A program made the position numbers and the translations under genes. Under the pieces are notes generated by a model. It was not told where the DNA came from. It saw nothing but the letters and a program-made list of their open reading frames with translations, and ran no database searches. Below, piece after piece: positions 1 through 9,753 of a stretch of DNA of 64,000 bases. The stretch is from Heyndrickxia oleronia (GTDB lineage: Bacteria > Bacillota > Bacilli > Bacillales > Bacillaceae_C), in assembly GCF_017809215.1 (NCBI RefSeq), contig NZ_CP065424.1:3690001-3754000 (forward strand), in the 5' to 3' direction. Every line of letters starts with the position of its first letter. Position 1 is the stretch's first letter.

Positions 1-164
1 ATTACTTCACATCATTAAATTTCTTGAGGTTTTTTCAATCGCTTTTTCGTTCCTAACCAGATCTAATCTTTTAAATGTGAGGCTTTATAAAAAGACGCTC
101 TCTTATTTAAGAATATTAATTTATTGATGACATGAAGGTTAGGTAAAGCCCATCTTAGAAGCTA

Positions 165-788
165 TTATTTTTTATTATGATAAAATCGATTTGCTTTTGC
201 ACGATTCCCGCAGTCTGCCATCGAACACCAGCGTCTGCTACGATTACGGCTTGTGTCCAAAAACAGCCAACCACATGGATACCCTTCACACTTTTTCACT
301 CTACTAAGTTCTTTTTCAGATGTAAGAATGTCTATTGCCGATTGAATAATTGGTGGAAGCATTCCGTCTAATCTTTCTTCACAATTAAAAAATTCCAAGG
401 AAAATTTATTTTCACTAGGCACCACTCGTATCATCGCGTAAGCATTGCCTAAGGCCTCATTCAAAATAGAAAGATCTTTAGTGGCTGGTTTTTCATTGTT
501 TGATACTAGACTAAAAATATGGAAAATCGATTCCCGCAGTTCAATAGCTTTTTGGAGAACCTCCTCTGCCTCAGAAGGTCGATTTTCTGCTTTTTTTAGT
601 AGTGAAACTGATTGTTGTTTGTTAATAATATCGACTTGTAAACTCCAGTTTACCAGCTTCTCATAACTCGTCAGCAACTCCTGTGATTTCTCACTGCTAT
701 CATGCCAACTTACTGTATTGGCAAAATCCAAACACAAACGTCCGCCGAGCAAAGCATGCTTGTGTACATCTTTATTTATATCAGACAT
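165..788 (-). CDS. CGNR zinc-finger (ABATE-domain) regulator-like protein
   Basis: 207 aa. The N-terminal two thirds fits the ABATE domain (opening GGRLCLDFANTV). The C-terminal 45 residues are a CGNR zinc finger, with two Cys pairs (CEGYPC, then CSMADCGNR) and basic residues between them. Members of the family are putative stress-induced transcription regulators; the ligand is unknown. The start is fixed by AAGGAG eight bases upstream of ATG. It stands alone, with no obvious operon partner. The family call is good and the function is inferred. Confidence 0.85.
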   Translation of the reverse strand: MSDINKDVHKHALLGGRLCLDFANTVSWHDSSEKSQELLTSYEKLVNWSLQVDIINKQQSVSLLKKAENRPSEAEEVLQKAIELRESIFHIFSLVSNNEKPATKDLSILNEALGNAYAMIRVVPSENKFSLEFFNCEERLDGMLPPIIQSAIDILTSEKELSRVKKCEGYPCGWLFLDTSRNRSRRWCSMADCGNRAKANRFYHNKK

Positions 789-1256
789 GTGACTTCTCCT
801 TGTCTTACCATCAGTATTTTGACAGTCCGGGCTATATAACTTTGATTTTTTCTATAACCATTATAAAAGTTATTGACAGTTAGAATCAACCACATCATAA
901 TATAACCATCAAAACAATTATAGAGGGTTATATATATTGAAGAACAATGTACTAATTTCACTCAAAAGTCATTTTGTAAACGTATTTTTAACATGGTTCG
1001 CAAAGGATGGCACCCACTAAGGGAAAATCAATTATTGACGTTTTTTGAGGGGAGCACTTGAATGAATATAAAATCTCCTAAAACTTGAAGTGTTTTTTAG
1101 ATAGATAGTAACAAAGACAGTCTTAACATGAATGGTGGAAGAATTTGATTGAAGAGTGGAAGGAACACGAAAAGAGGTGGTGCGAATCGACTTATATTTG
1201 ACCTGCAATTAGCGGTTGTACGTAGGCATAAAAATTATTTTTTGGAGGGGCTAAAA
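789..1256. other. Intergenic region, no gene seen
   Basis: This region lies between two divergent genes. AT-rich stretches near 840-930 could hold both promoters. No convincing reading frame with a ribosome site was found. An upstream in-frame extension of the next gene from 1149 is possible, but it lacks a ribosome site. Confidence 0.5.
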
Positions 1257-1724
1257 ATGAGTGAAACATTAAGAAACTCGGTTAAAACGATGGTAAAGGA
1301 AACATTCGAAGGACCCCCAGTGCCTGTAAAAGGAAGTTGGTTCACAAGTTTTGAACCGAATTCTGGAATTTTCGGTGTAATAGAGGGAATGTCTTGCGAC
1401 CAAGCCTCCATATCCGTTCATGGAACAACAGTAGCTGCACATACCGATCACATTCGCTATCACATGTGGGGAACCAATGAAATCATAAAAAATGGGAAAC
1501 AACCGAAAATGGATTGGGAAAAGAGTTGGGAAATTCATTCAGTAGATGAACAGCAATGGAACCGAATTCAGGTAGAATTGCGAAATGAATACGTAACACT
1601 GTTAGAATCGATTGACGCTATTGAATGGAATGAACTACTGGCTAATGAGGTGTTATCTTCTTTAGCTCATTCCGCCTATCATCTTGGAGCCATTCGACAA
1701 ATGTTAAAAGTAGTCAAGAGGTAG
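1257..1724 (+). CDS. DinB-superfamily protein
   Basis: 155 aa. Four-helix DinB/YfiT-like fold, suggested by the metal-ligand pattern HTDHIRYH near residues 62-69 and a C-terminal HSAYHLGAIRQ motif, where the His residues usually bind a divalent metal. Such proteins are thiol-dependent or damage-inducible enzymes of mostly unknown substrate. The start at 1257 is chosen because TTTGGAGGGG precedes this ATG by about 7 bases; the frame is open upstream to 1149 without a ribosome site. Function beyond the fold is not claimed. Confidence 0.75.
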   Translation: MSETLRNSVKTMVKETFEGPPVPVKGSWFTSFEPNSGIFGVIEGMSCDQASISVHGTTVAAHTDHIRYHMWGTNEIIKNGKQPKMDWEKSWEIHSVDEQQWNRIQVELRNEYVTLLESIDAIEWNELLANEVLSSLAHSAYHLGAIRQMLKVVKR

Positions 1725-2110
1725 CTTTGACATTAAGTTTGATCATATAACGAGTAGCGGTACTGGTAGACGTAAAGAAGTGCATCTGTCCAGTTCATGT
1801 TATCCCTCCATCATTGTTGAGCTTTTTACAAGGCGGGAAACTAATCCAGATTAACGTCTTAGAAAGTTAAATTTTGTTTATCAATTAAGAATCGTTTCAA
1901 GGGGCCACCCAAATCCTCCGATATTCAGCCATTTCAGTCGATTTCGGGGGATTTCCAGCTCGGTAAATAAGATAAAAAATGGCACCAGAATACTATGACT
2001 GATCTCGTTTTCCCTGCAATTTATCGAATAATTTCATTCAGAATCTGTAAAAGAATTACTATTTATTGTAAAACGTTATACAAGTTACCTCTAAAAGCTT
2101 TTCCGAATAT
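1725..2110. other. Intergenic region with a possible 21-codon ORF
   Basis: On the minus strand, GGAGGGATAAC precedes an ATG at 1798 that opens a 21-codon frame ending at 1733 (starts MNWTDALLYVYQYRYS). The conserved-looking, GC-richer stretch 1890-1960 may be the end of a decayed insertion sequence. Neither point can be established here. Confidence 0.25.
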
Positions 2111-2590
2111 TCATAGGGTCCCATCATACTTCATTGAGATTGTCTCTCCTTGTTCATCAAATGCCTGCTTAAAATCAAATGCAAAAGGAGTAGACCCATT
2201 TTGTTTATAATAGTTATATCTCTTGAATGCATCCTCCCAAGAAACATCTTTCACCTTCTCTGTCCACCACACTACATATGATAGGTGTTTCTCTTGATAA
2301 GGCTCCATCCATCTGCGTCTACTACGCAACGCTTGGCTATGCCTCCCTGAATAGGTAAACTGATATAATGATTGAAGGCTTTTCCATACGGTTAGGGTCA
2401 AAACAGGGTAACCATCCCCTTTAGCTTCTTCAGGGAAAGGCACTCCTTCTGCTGAAAACTCTTCTATCATATTCCCTGATAAAGATGCCTGACGCATGAC
2501 TTTATATCCCATTTCATAAAATTCGCGAGAGATAGGGTGGTCATAGGGGTGATTTAACCTACCGACCGTATAGATTGCAACTAAGCCCAT
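2111..2590 (-). CDS. DUF3291 domain protein
   Basis: 159 aa, about the full length of the DUF3291 family. It opens with the typical VAIYTVGRLNHPYDHP and has the central Trp/Tyr-rich segment (VWKSLQSLYQFTYSG, VVWWTEK). The family has a dimeric ferredoxin-like fold related to small monooxygenases, but no activity is established. GGGGG lies 8 bases before the ATG. The next gene on the same strand is an SDR enzyme 128 bases upstream; a shared transcript is possible but not shown. Confidence 0.75.
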   Translation of the reverse strand: MGLVAIYTVGRLNHPYDHPISREFYEMGYKVMRQASLSGNMIEEFSAEGVPFPEEAKGDGYPVLTLTVWKSLQSLYQFTYSGRHSQALRSRRRWMEPYQEKHLSYVVWWTEKVKDVSWEDAFKRYNYYKQNGSTPFAFDFKQAFDEQGETISMKYDGTL

Positions 2591-2717
2591 AAAGATACCC
2601 CCATCAACAGTCTTTTTCTAGATATATTCAAGTAAGGAGGTGAAAATTCCTTCACTGACCTGGTCCCTTCGTTTAGTAATACAGAAGGAGTTCTGTTGCT
2701 GTAGCCCTTTTTTTTAG

Positions 2718-3470
2718 TTACCTTCCACCACTAACATTGATGATTTCGCCCAATATATAATTTGAAGCATCAGACGAAAGAAAAGCTATGCTTTCAGCTA
2801 TTTCTATCGGTTTGGCTATTCGTTTAATAGGTATAGTAGAAGACATACGAGTAAGACGATCATCATCAGGAGCAAATTTTTCATGAAAAGGTGTTTCAAC
2901 CACTCCAGGGGCTACTCCGTTTACAATAATTCCATATTCGATTAGTTCTCTGGACATTCCAATAGTCATAGTATTTAAAGCTCCCTTAGTAGAAGCGTAA
3001 TGAATGCTTTCGCCAGCGCCTCCGATGCGAGCAGCTGTTGAAGATATATTAATAATCTTCCCTTTTTTTCTTGGGACCATATGCTTTAAGACAGCTTGTG
3101 AACACAGAAGAACACTAATAATATTTAGTCTATATGCTTCTTCCCACAATTCTTCACTTGCCTCCATAAATGTACTTGGTCGGATGCCCCCAGCCGCATT
3201 ATTAATTAAAACGTCAATTGTACCAAAGGATGCTAGAGCACGGTCAACCATTGCATTCACTTGATCTTTATTTGTGACATCAGCTTGAATCGCTATCGCC
3301 TCTCCACCATTTTCTTGAATACACTGTACCACCTCTAAGGCACTTTTTTCATTGGAACGATAGTTAACAATGACCTTTGCACCTTTAGATGCGAGTAATT
3401 CGGCTGAAGCACGTCCAATTCCTGAGCTTGCTCCCGTTATAAGAATCACTTTGCCTGATAAGTCCTGCAT
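2718..3470 (-). CDS. Short-chain dehydrogenase/reductase (SDR)
   Basis: 250 aa, the usual length of a classical SDR. Cofactor loop TGASSGIG at residues 12-19, NNAAGG near 90, catalytic Ser in NISSTAA near 143 and YASTK near 157, closing with the INVSGG C-terminus. The basic position after the first strand (YRSNEKS) suggests NADP(H). The substrate cannot be told; a fabG-like or sugar/steroid-type reductase is equally possible. AGGAGG precedes the ATG. Confidence 0.88.
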   Translation of the reverse strand: MQDLSGKVILITGASSGIGRASAELLASKGAKVIVNYRSNEKSALEVVQCIQENGGEAIAIQADVTNKDQVNAMVDRALASFGTIDVLINNAAGGIRPSTFMEASEELWEEAYRLNIISVLLCSQAVLKHMVPRKKGKIINISSTAARIGGAGESIHYASTKGALNTMTIGMSRELIEYGIIVNGVAPGVVETPFHEKFAPDDDRLTRMSSTIPIKRIAKPIEIAESIAFLSSDASNYILGEIINVSGGR

Positions 3471-3646
3471 ATCTTTCCTCCTAATAGATTTCGTTATAAT
3501 AGTAATTCGACAATTTTAGTTCTAATCCTTTTAAAGAAGTTTTTATCTATTAAATTGATGTTCTAGTAGAGGTATTAGCTAGCTTAGCCAGTATTCCTAG
3601 TTGAACTAAGCTATCCCATTATTTATTAGTACCTATTCCTATAACA

Positions 3647-3686
3647 AAACACATCCACCTCTATAAACATAGAAATGGATGTGTTT
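3647..3686 (-). terminator. Rho-independent terminator after the MFS gene
   Basis: Inverted repeat AAACACATCC / GGATGTGTTT with a 20-base loop. It lies 9 bases beyond the stop of the gene at 3695 and is followed by a T-rich run on the minus strand. Confidence 0.75.
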
Positions 3687-3694
3687 TCGTATTT

Positions 3695-4849
3695 TTATAC
3701 CTTTTTTTTATTTAAAAAGTCTTTATAGACTAAAATAGCTACAAAAATAAAACTTAGACTAACCATCCGGAAGATCATATCTATACTAATCCATTCAGCG
3801 ACAATTCCTAATACTAACGCACTCAATCCAACACCAACATCAAAACTGGAAAGAAAGGTTGCGTTGGCAACGCCACTTTTTTCTTCACTTACCTTTTGAA
3901 CCGTCCATGTTTGTAAACAAGGCATAACCGTTCCATACCCGGCTCCAAACAAAATCGCTGCAATAATAAGACAAGCATTATTTGTCGTATAAGACAGCGT
4001 GACAAGTGACAAAAATCCTAGAACTGCTGATACAATGATGATCGACCAAGGTCCTTTTTTATCATACCATTTTCCTGTAAATGGACGTAGTAAAGTTGAA
4101 ACAGTCGCATTGATAAGAAAGAATAGAAAAATATGATCTAATCCCTTTTGTTTTCCAAAAAGAACTAAAAAAGTAATGATCGCTCCAAAACCAAGTGTTG
4201 TTATAACCGTTAATAATGCTGGGAACCAAGCGTCTTTTTCAAAAATCGCGTCAAAAAATTGAAATGGTTGCCTATTATTTTTAACAGGAGTAGGTGAATA
4301 GACAAATTGAAGTCCAATTGCTGCTAATAGACTGAGTACTACGGATGACCAAATTAAAATATTAAAAGAAAAAGAGTCATAGATAAGGATCCCTACACTC
4401 GGAGCAATGATAGCACCGACCGTTGTTGAAATAGAAAAATACCCCATCCCCTCTCCTAATCGTTTCTTTGGAATTAAATCGACTACCATTGTACTATTGG
4501 CTGTGGTTGATACTCCCCATGCTGCGCCATGAAAAAGCCGTAACACTAGCAAAAGCCAAATAATAGTAAGAAAAGGATATAGCGCTGTAATAATCAATAA
4601 AGCTACACTTGCAAGAATGGCAAGACCTTTCCGCTGGTTATCAATTAAATAGTACCCTACAAAAGGTCTAATAAGAACAGCGCCTAGTGTAAATAATGTT
4701 GTCATTAGACCTACTTGAATGGAAGATGCATTCATGCTTAACAAATAGGCTGGTAAAATAGGCAGCAGCATTTCAAACCCGATAAATACCAAAAAGTTAC
4801 TAATAAATAAAAATAGAAATGATTGATTAAAGATTTTTTGTTTTTCCAT
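3695..4849 (-). CDS. MFS transporter (12 TM, DHA1 type)
   Basis: 384 aa with 12 hydrophobic spans. The loop after TM2 has the family motif A region (VGYYLIDNQRKG), and motif-C-like sequence occurs near TM5 (TVGAIIAPSVGILIYD). It is a proton-driven efflux permease of the NorA/Bcr type; the substrate is unknown. GAGGAA precedes the start and is directly abutted by an 11-bp inverted repeat at 4862-4893, which is probably regulatory. Confidence 0.85.
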   Translation of the reverse strand: MEKQKIFNQSFLFLFISNFLVFIGFEMLLPILPAYLLSMNASSIQVGLMTTLFTLGAVLIRPFVGYYLIDNQRKGLAILASVALLIITALYPFLTIIWLLLVLRLFHGAAWGVSTTANSTMVVDLIPKKRLGEGMGYFSISTTVGAIIAPSVGILIYDSFSFNILIWSSVVLSLLAAIGLQFVYSPTPVKNNRQPFQFFDAIFEKDAWFPALLTVITTLGFGAIITFLVLFGKQKGLDHIFLFFLINATVSTLLRPFTGKWYDKKGPWSIIIVSAVLGFLSLVTLSYTTNNACLIIAAILFGAGYGTVMPCLQTWTVQKVSEEKSGVANATFLSSFDVGVGLSALVLGIVAEWISIDMIFRMVSLSFIFVAILVYKDFLNKKKV

Positions 4850-4861
4850 ATTAATATTCCT

Positions 4862-4893
4862 CGCTTCTAATTAAATTTTCTAAATTAGAAGCG
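4862..4893 (-). promoter_or_regulatory. Perfect 11-bp inverted repeat abutting the MFS ribosome site
   Basis: CGCTTCTAATT at 4862-4872 and AATTAGAAGCG at 4883-4893. In the mRNA the hairpin ends one base before the AGGAA ribosome site of the MFS gene. It could be an operator for a dimeric repressor or an RNA hairpin limiting translation. Confidence 0.55.
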
Positions 4894-5200
4894 CTTTGAA
4901 CACTGAAACATTACGATATTGCCTAAGTTTTTTAAACAATTGTCTCACCCTTTCTAAAAAACATAACTAAAGATGGCACAAATGATATATGAGAAGGAGT
5001 TTATTAACAAATAATAAACTATAATACTGAAGCAAGGTTTATAAAGTCAGTTCCTTGATTTACAAGTTTTTCATTTAAAAAGCCATATTATATTGCAAAA
5101 TGGCTTTAAGTTTTATATTCTAGCATAAATATATTTATAGTAAATATCCAGTGCACCCTAATCTCCCTCAATTTTTATCGCTTCTTTTTCATTAAAGAAA

Positions 5201-5226
5201 AACCCGATATCTTATTTATCGGGTCT
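5201..5226 (-). terminator. Terminator after ydfJ
   Basis: Stem ACCCGATA (5202-5209) with TATCGGGT (5217-5224), followed on the minus strand by TTTTCTTT. It lies about 55 bases beyond the ydfJ stop. Confidence 0.8.
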
Positions 5227-5279
5227 CTTTGATGAAATATGGAATTACGTAGTGTTATTGTTCTTCTTATTGAATTACT

Positions 5280-7514
5280 TTATTCATGAACTCTGTCTGT
5301 CTTTACCCGTGTTGGAATTTTCTTTTTATTATTTTTGTACCTTTCATCTACCTCTGTTTGTATTGTAGTACCTTCAATGTTAATATTTGGTAGAAGTTTA
5401 TCTAGCCAACTTGGCAAGTACCATGCTGCTTTTCCCATTAATGTCATTACAGCTGGTACTAATGCCATCCTTACAATAAAAGCATCAAAAACAATTCCAA
5501 AAGTTAGTGCGAATCCCATTGATTTAATGATTGGATCGGGAGCCAGCATAAATCCTGAGAACACAGATATCATTATAAGACCTGCTGCTGTCACTACTCC
5601 TCCACTATCTTTTAATCCTGCTAATATAGCCTTTTTTGCATCTTTTGAATGTGTAAACTCTTCTCGCATTCTACTAACCAAGAAAACCTCATAGTCCATT
5701 GCTAGACCAAATAATATCCCTATAACAATAACAGGTAAAAAGGCTAGGACAGGACTTGATGTAGGAAAACCAAATAAATTTATCAAATTTCCATCTTGAA
5801 TTACATATACAACAAACCCTAAAGTTGCTCCTAGTGATAGCAAGAAACCTAAAACAGCCTTTAATGGGACCAGAATAGATCTGAATACTATGACTAACAG
5901 AACAAATGCAAACCCCACAATAAGAGTAGCGAATAATGGCAATGCGTCATTCAATTTTTCAGATATGTCTATGTTTACTGCAGTTGATCCAGTAACTAAC
6001 AATTCTATTTGATCTTTACTAGTTAGTGAATCTGATAATTTCCTTATTGAGTGTACTAAATTGGTCGTTTGTATATCATCTGGACCGGTTTTGGGAGTAA
6101 TTGAAATCATATAGGTATTTCCTGATTTATTTGGAATTGGTGGACTTACATTTTTTACATTTGCTAATGCACCTAATTCTTCTGTTACCACATTGATTTT
6201 CTGTTTAATATCTCCGCTATTTTTATCTGTTTTTGCTAAAACGACCAATGAGGAGTGGTATCCAGGACCATATGCTTCTGTGAGTAAATCATATGCTCTT
6301 CTTTCTGTTGTTTCTTTTGATTTGGTTCCATTGTCAGGAAGACCTAGTTGCATATGAAAGAATGGAATACACACCATTACAAGAATTAAGACCCCTAAAA
6401 TAGTAACTGTCCAAGGCCTTTTTGTTACAAAATTTCCCCATTTACTTGATTCTTTTACTTCCTTTTTATTGGATAATATCGCCAATAATTTATTTTCTCT
6501 AGAAGGTCCAATTTTATGACCAAGAAGTCCTAAAATAGCTGGTACAAAAATTATCGCTATTAAAATGGCAAAGAATACACAAACTGCTGCAGAGAGCCCC
6601 ATCATAGTTAAAAAGGGAATTTTTGCAACTGCTAAACCTACTAAAGCAACAATTACGGTTACACCAGCAAAAACAACTGCACTACCTGCAGTTCCAGTTG
6701 CAATAGCCACTGCTTCCTGTAGACTATGTCCTTTTGAAAGTTCTTGCCGGAATCTTGAGATAATGAATAAAGCATAATCAATCCCAACGGCAAGTCCTAA
6801 CATAGCAGCTAATGAAAGAGCAAATGATGGGATATCCAAATAATTGGTTCCTATGAGTATAGATAAAATTCCTACTTCTAAACCTACTACAGCAGTAATA
6901 ATTGGCATACCTGCTGCCAAAAAGGAAGTAAAAGTTATTGCAAGAATGACGAAAGCAATTACTACCCCAATTACTTCTGTTATTCCACCTATCTCTAATT
7001 CAGAAAAAGCAACTGTACCTGCTATCTCAGTTTGAATACCTGCATCTCTTGTATTTTTAATACTTTGCAATATTATTTCTTTTGATCTATCTGTTACGTT
7101 ACCTGCAGGTACATCATATGTCACAACAGCATAACCAATTTGTTTATTTTTATTGTAATTGCCTAATTCTGCAGGAGTAGCAACAGAGACTACCGATTTA
7201 TCTTTTTTTATCTTATCAATTGTTTTATTGATGATATCTGCTACTTCCTTAGTTTCTAACGTTTGGTTATTCGGTGCCTTTAGTACTAGATTTACGGTAC
7301 CTGGTGCTGGTTTTTTGGAAGTTTGAAATTCCTTCTCCAAAATTTTGCCTGCCTTGGCGGATTCTGTACCCGGTATAGACATATCCTCACTAAAGGAAGG
7401 ACCTAAACTTAATGCTATGATTCCAATAATAAGGAGAATACCTATTGTTCCACCTATAACTTTCTTTCTATGTCTAACTGCCCATTTCCCTAGTTTATAT
7501 AGATACTTCGCCAT
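5280..7514 (-). CDS. ydfJ: MMPL/RND-family exporter, YdfJ-like
   Basis: 744 aa. Two homologous halves, each one membrane span, a large extracytoplasmic loop of about 140-150 residues, then five spans. Each half carries the family signature G(x)DY in its TM4 region (GLAVGIDYALF near 240 and GLAMDYEVFLVSR near 610). It is predicted to export a hydrophobic compound or lipid using the proton gradient. In B. subtilis, YdfJ is controlled by the neighbouring YdfHI two-component system, and the same three genes sit here in the same order. AAGGGAG precedes the ATG. The Lys/Arg-rich tail is cytoplasmic. Confidence 0.9.
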   Translation of the reverse strand: MAKYLYKLGKWAVRHRKKVIGGTIGILLIIGIIALSLGPSFSEDMSIPGTESAKAGKILEKEFQTSKKPAPGTVNLVLKAPNNQTLETKEVADIINKTIDKIKKDKSVVSVATPAELGNYNKNKQIGYAVVTYDVPAGNVTDRSKEIILQSIKNTRDAGIQTEIAGTVAFSELEIGGITEVIGVVIAFVILAITFTSFLAAGMPIITAVVGLEVGILSILIGTNYLDIPSFALSLAAMLGLAVGIDYALFIISRFRQELSKGHSLQEAVAIATGTAGSAVVFAGVTVIVALVGLAVAKIPFLTMMGLSAAVCVFFAILIAIIFVPAILGLLGHKIGPSRENKLLAILSNKKEVKESSKWGNFVTKRPWTVTILGVLILVMVCIPFFHMQLGLPDNGTKSKETTERRAYDLLTEAYGPGYHSSLVVLAKTDKNSGDIKQKINVVTEELGALANVKNVSPPIPNKSGNTYMISITPKTGPDDIQTTNLVHSIRKLSDSLTSKDQIELLVTGSTAVNIDISEKLNDALPLFATLIVGFAFVLLVIVFRSILVPLKAVLGFLLSLGATLGFVVYVIQDGNLINLFGFPTSSPVLAFLPVIVIGILFGLAMDYEVFLVSRMREEFTHSKDAKKAILAGLKDSGGVVTAAGLIMISVFSGFMLAPDPIIKSMGFALTFGIVFDAFIVRMALVPAVMTLMGKAAWYLPSWLDKLLPNINIEGTTIQTEVDERYKNNKKKIPTRVKTDRVHE

Positions 7515-7582
7515 ACTTAACTCCCTTCGAATTAATTCAGTCGTTTATTACATTTTAATAATAATGAACTAGGCAAAAAAAA

Positions 7583-7615
7583 AAATCGTACATATGGGCA
7601 AGTTACATATGTACG
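7583..7615 (-). terminator. Terminator between ydfI and ydfJ
   Basis: Perfect 10-bp stem CGTACATATG / CATATGTACG (7587-7615) followed by a long T-run on the minus strand. It ends the ydfHI message. Because it also lies about 70 bases upstream of ydfJ, it could double as a recognition palindrome for the regulator YdfI. Confidence 0.75.
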
Positions 7616-7629
7616 TTCGGGCATAGTTT

Positions 7630-8283
7630 TTATTTATCTACTAAACGGAATAAACCTTGATCTAAAGCAATAGCAACAGCTTCTGCACGAGAGTTAACAC
7701 CAAGTTTATTGTAAATATTGGTTAAATGGGCTTTAACAGTACGTTCAGCAATCCCCATATCAAAAGCAATTGCTTTGCTTTTATAACCTTTAGCAACTGC
7801 TTGCAGTATGAATAATTCTTTCTCTGTTAAAGAATTAGATAGTTGAGTATGATTATTAAATTTTTTCTCCTTGAATTTTAATAGTTTTTCCATTAACTCA
7901 GGCTGTAAAAGAGTTTCACCTCTGATTGCAGATTCTAACGTTCTAAATAAATTTTCTCTACTTGTATCTTTTAATAAGAACCCTTTAGCTCCTAACTCCA
8001 TTCCTGTAACCATTAATTCATCTTCATTATATGTAGTTAATATAATAACTGGAATAGTAATACCTTGTTTATTCATTATTTTTAAAGTATCTAATCCACT
8101 CATAATAGGCATATTTAAATCCAGTAAAATAATATCTGGTTTTGCATTATCAATCATTTCTAAGGCTACTTTTCCATTATCTGCTTCACCTATAACCTGA
8201 AACAATTTATTGGTCTCTAAAATTAATTTTAGCCCTTCCCTAACAACTAAATGATCATCAACAATTAATATTTTATAGTTCAA
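7630..8283 (-). CDS. ydfI: NarL/LuxR-type response regulator, YdfI-like
   Basis: 217 aa. The receiver domain (1-120) has the acidic pair DD at 9-10, phospho-acceptor Asp in IILLDLNMP near 55, Thr near 83 and Lys in FLLKDTSRE near 105. A LuxR-type HTH follows (about 150-212; LTEKELFILQAVAKGYKSKAI). It is the partner of the kinase encoded 17 bases upstream, and its likely target is ydfJ. The start is TTG, preceded by AGGGGG seven bases away. Confidence 0.9.
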   Translation of the reverse strand: MNYKILIVDDHLVVREGLKLILETNKLFQVIGEADNGKVALEMIDNAKPDIILLDLNMPIMSGLDTLKIMNKQGITIPVIILTTYNEDELMVTGMELGAKGFLLKDTSRENLFRTLESAIRGETLLQPELMEKLLKFKEKKFNNHTQLSNSLTEKELFILQAVAKGYKSKAIAFDMGIAERTVKAHLTNIYNKLGVNSRAEAVAIALDQGLFRLVDK

Positions 8284-8300
8284 ATGTTATACCCCCTGTA

Positions 8301-9497
8301 TCAAATAGGAACAGTAATAAACAATTTGGTCCCTTTTCCTGGCGTACTTTCTATTGTCAATGTGCCTCCAACTAACCTTATACGTTCTTGTAAGCCTAAA
8401 AGTCCAAATTTACCCGTTTGTTTTCCAATATTTTTTGTAGAAAAACCGATTCCGTTATCAGAAACTTCCATATATAACTTTCCACCTTGTTGTTCAATCT
8501 TAATCTGTACCTTTTTTGCCTGAGAATGTTTCATTATATTAGTTAGGGATTCACGGATTATATATATACCATATTCCATTGATAAATTAGGTAAAGAATG
8601 AACAGGTTTAATTTCCTGTTCTACATGTATACCTGTTATTTCTTCAAATTTTTTTATTTCATCTAACACAGCTGAATGGAAATCAATATACTCTAATGTC
8701 TCTGTTCTCAAATTATCAATCACTGTTCTAGCATCTTTTAACGTTTCTCTTGCCTGTTGCATCGAACTGACGACAATTTCATTCGATCTAGAAATATTTC
8801 CATTTTTTATATGTACATTAACTGCTTCTAATTGCATAATCAGTCCTGCCAAACCTTGGGCTAATGTATCGTGTAAATCTCTAGCCATTCGTTGTCTTTC
8901 ATTTACTAAAGTTAGTTCCTCAACTTTTTGGTATGCTAGTCCTAACTGTTGTAAATAAAACTCCATACGCTCTTTTGCACTAACTTGCCGGTTATAGCTA
9001 AGCGTATAGAAAATTACTATCAGTAAAATTAAGAAGAATATAGGAATAAAAATTGGTAGCTCACTTGCCCCATAATTTATAGTGATAGCAATGCAATATA
9101 AACCATAAGATAGCATAAAAAATAATATAACTTTTATTTTACTTTTTAGAATAATAATACTTTGTGCTATTAAAACTGGTAGTAATCCAATTAATACAAC
9201 TGGAGACCCTTTAGGTAATAGAAAAGCTGAAATAAACAATATACACTCCTGAGCCAAAAAGTAAAACCAATACTTATTATTATTAAATAAACGGAAAAAA
9301 AAATATAGGAATGCATGTATTACTATAATTAAACTGAAAATTAAACTATGAATAAGCATGGGGTGTTGAATATTTTGCAGTATTAATGCCCCTATATACA
9401 TCAAAAAAATCCAAAATATAATAGGTATTTGCGAAAATATTACTACTTCATTTGGTTCCTGCATTAGCGCTTTATTATATGGCTTGAATTTCTCCAT
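8301..9497 (-). CDS. ydfH: Sensor histidine kinase, YdfH-like
   Basis: 398 aa. Several N-terminal membrane spans (about 25-170), a HisKA_3 dimerisation helix with the phospho-His in RMARDLHDTLAQGL near 208, then an HATPase_c domain with N box (ESLTNIMKHSQA) and G boxes (DNGIGF, GLLGLQERI). This architecture with a poly-TM sensor pairs with NarL-type regulators and often senses envelope stress. AAAGGAG lies very close to the ATG. Confidence 0.9.
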   Translation of the reverse strand: MEKFKPYNKALMQEPNEVVIFSQIPIIFWIFLMYIGALILQNIQHPMLIHSLIFSLIIVIHAFLYFFFRLFNNNKYWFYFLAQECILFISAFLLPKGSPVVLIGLLPVLIAQSIIILKSKIKVILFFMLSYGLYCIAITINYGASELPIFIPIFFLILLIVIFYTLSYNRQVSAKERMEFYLQQLGLAYQKVEELTLVNERQRMARDLHDTLAQGLAGLIMQLEAVNVHIKNGNISRSNEIVVSSMQQARETLKDARTVIDNLRTETLEYIDFHSAVLDEIKKFEEITGIHVEQEIKPVHSLPNLSMEYGIYIIRESLTNIMKHSQAKKVQIKIEQQGGKLYMEVSDNGIGFSTKNIGKQTGKFGLLGLQERIRLVGGTLTIESTPGKGTKLFITVPI

Positions 9498-9636
9498 ACT
9501 CCTTTCACCACCTCACTACTATTTTATACTTTCTCCTTATTTTATTTACTGTCCGTTAGTACATACCCAAAAGGGCAATCAAATCCTTCTTGGAGATCAA
9601 ATTTGCATTAAGTAAATTTTTTCACCGTTTTTAAAT

Positions 9637-9670
9637 AACAAAAAAGCTGACGATTTTCTATCAATCAGCT
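9637..9670 (-). terminator. Terminator after the hotdog thioesterase gene
   Basis: AGCTGA / TCAGCT stem with a 14-base loop, followed on the minus strand by TTTTTTG. It lies 84 bases past the stop at 9754. Confidence 0.6.
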
Positions 9671-9753
9671 CCCACACTCTTGTTTAAATGAATATCTCAT
9701 AATTTTTTTTAAGAGGTATGAACAATAATGAGTACCTAAAACTTGTACCACTT

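Noticed and set aside
776..961. A 61-codon minus-strand frame upstream of the CGNR gene
   Set aside because: No ribosome site and no protein-like pattern. It overlaps the likely promoter.
1890..1960. End of an IS21-like element with the small ORF at 1733-1798
   Set aside because: It only looked familiar; no transposase, inverted repeat partner or target duplication could be found.
7587..7615. YdfI operator instead of terminator
   Set aside because: The long T-run and placement after ydfI fit a terminator better. A dual role stays possible but is unsupported.
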